A DNA stretch of 51,172 bases from NCBI GenBank assembly GCA_900548535.1, contig URLG01000009.1, positions 1 to 51,172 on the forward strand. The letters are read 5' to 3'. Origin of the DNA: Candidatus Segatella intestinihominis (GTDB lineage: Bacteria; Bacteroidota; Bacteroidia; Bacteroidales; Bacteroidaceae). Made by a program: the position numbers and the translations under genes. Of the stretch, positions 51,012 through 51,172 are shown one piece after another (position 1 is the stretch's first letter; every line of letters begins with the position of its first letter). The notes below the pieces were generated by a model. It made no database searches. It saw only the letters and a list, made by a program, of their open reading frames with translations, and was not told where the DNA came from.

Positions 51012-51172
51012 TCAAAACATACCTTGCTGTGTCTTTGTGGACACAATGTTTTGGTCTTCCAACTTTATCTCAGTCATGGCGGTAAGCTAGTCCAAGGTCA
51101 AGAACTCACGTTCCTTGTGGTCTGGATCAACGTGGTACATGGCAAACGGATTTCTCGGTATCTTGCCGTTGT
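51012..51172 (-). pseudogene. Tyrosine recombinase remnant with internal stop
   Basis: Read from the window edge: NGKIPRNPFAMYHVDPDHKE, then REFLTLD, stop (TAG at 51087-51089), LTAMTEIKLED, up to a TGA at 51012. NPFA-Y...REFLT-EL is the linker between the SAM-like core-binding and catalytic domains of Bacteroidota tyrosine recombinases; at the stop a GAG (Glu) codon is expected. The catalytic domain with the R...HxxR...Y residues is missing after 51012. Hence a decayed integrase, its 5' part lying outside the window. Confidence 0.7.

Overview
The window looks like a chromosomal segment of a gut Bacteroidota of the Prevotella/Segatella type. Three things point there: tandem SusC/SusD pairs, a hybrid two-component regulator (HTCS), and promoters of the Bacteroidota form (a -7 box TAnnTTTG) ahead of almost every transcription unit. 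The species is inferred from gene content only.

Layout. (1) 1-9606: a minus-strand set of xylan side-chain and oligosaccharide enzymes: a GH43 cut by the window edge, a small secreted beta-rich protein, a GH43-CBM6-GH8 fusion, a GH3 beta-xylosidase and a two-domain esterase. (2) 9649-14698, minus: a second esterase with the two catalytic domains in the opposite order, a 55-aa peptide gene missed by usual length cut-offs, and two secreted proteins sharing a C-terminal module, one of them split from its signal peptide by a frameshift in a G run. (3) 14902-18260: an AAA/DUF4143 ATPase and a HipB/HipA toxin-antitoxin pair, with two arrays of 33-bp-period repeats between them. (4) 18373-21347: a TolB-like lipoprotein with a CxxCH motif and a polytopic DUF6057-like protein. 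(5) 21667-36301: GH5 followed by the xylan utilisation core xusA-xusB-xusC-xusD-xusE-xyn10C. (6) 36906-42781, plus: the HTCS regulator and a GH43. (7) 42897-47443: mostly housekeeping genes (split 5'-nucleotidase, rplS, stand-alone AICAR transformylase, small proteins). (8) 47336-51172: HU-like protein with a smalltalk-type peptide, a MITE-like 199-bp inverted-repeat element, a three-gene YhcG nuclease/membrane protein/ankyrin unit, and a tyrosine recombinase remnant broken by a stop codon.

How it works together. XusA-E and Xyn10C bind, cut and import xylan at the surface. GH5, GH43, GH8, GH3 and the esterases trim the oligosaccharides. The HTCS senses a xylo-oligosaccharide in the periplasm and activates transcription. 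The most notable result is a direct-repeat motif (unit close to GTTACACCACGCAAAG, 21-bp period) upstream of six promoters. In five of them it sits at exactly the same distance from the -7 box, and in the sixth within about one base. It ties the GH5/xus operon, xusA itself, the GH43, one esterase, one surface protein and, unexpectedly, the CxxCH/DUF6057 operon into one predicted regulon. A hairpin with a conserved core and covarying outer stem lies at both ends of the GH5-xus-xyn10C unit. I found no CRISPR array, no rRNA and no tRNA.
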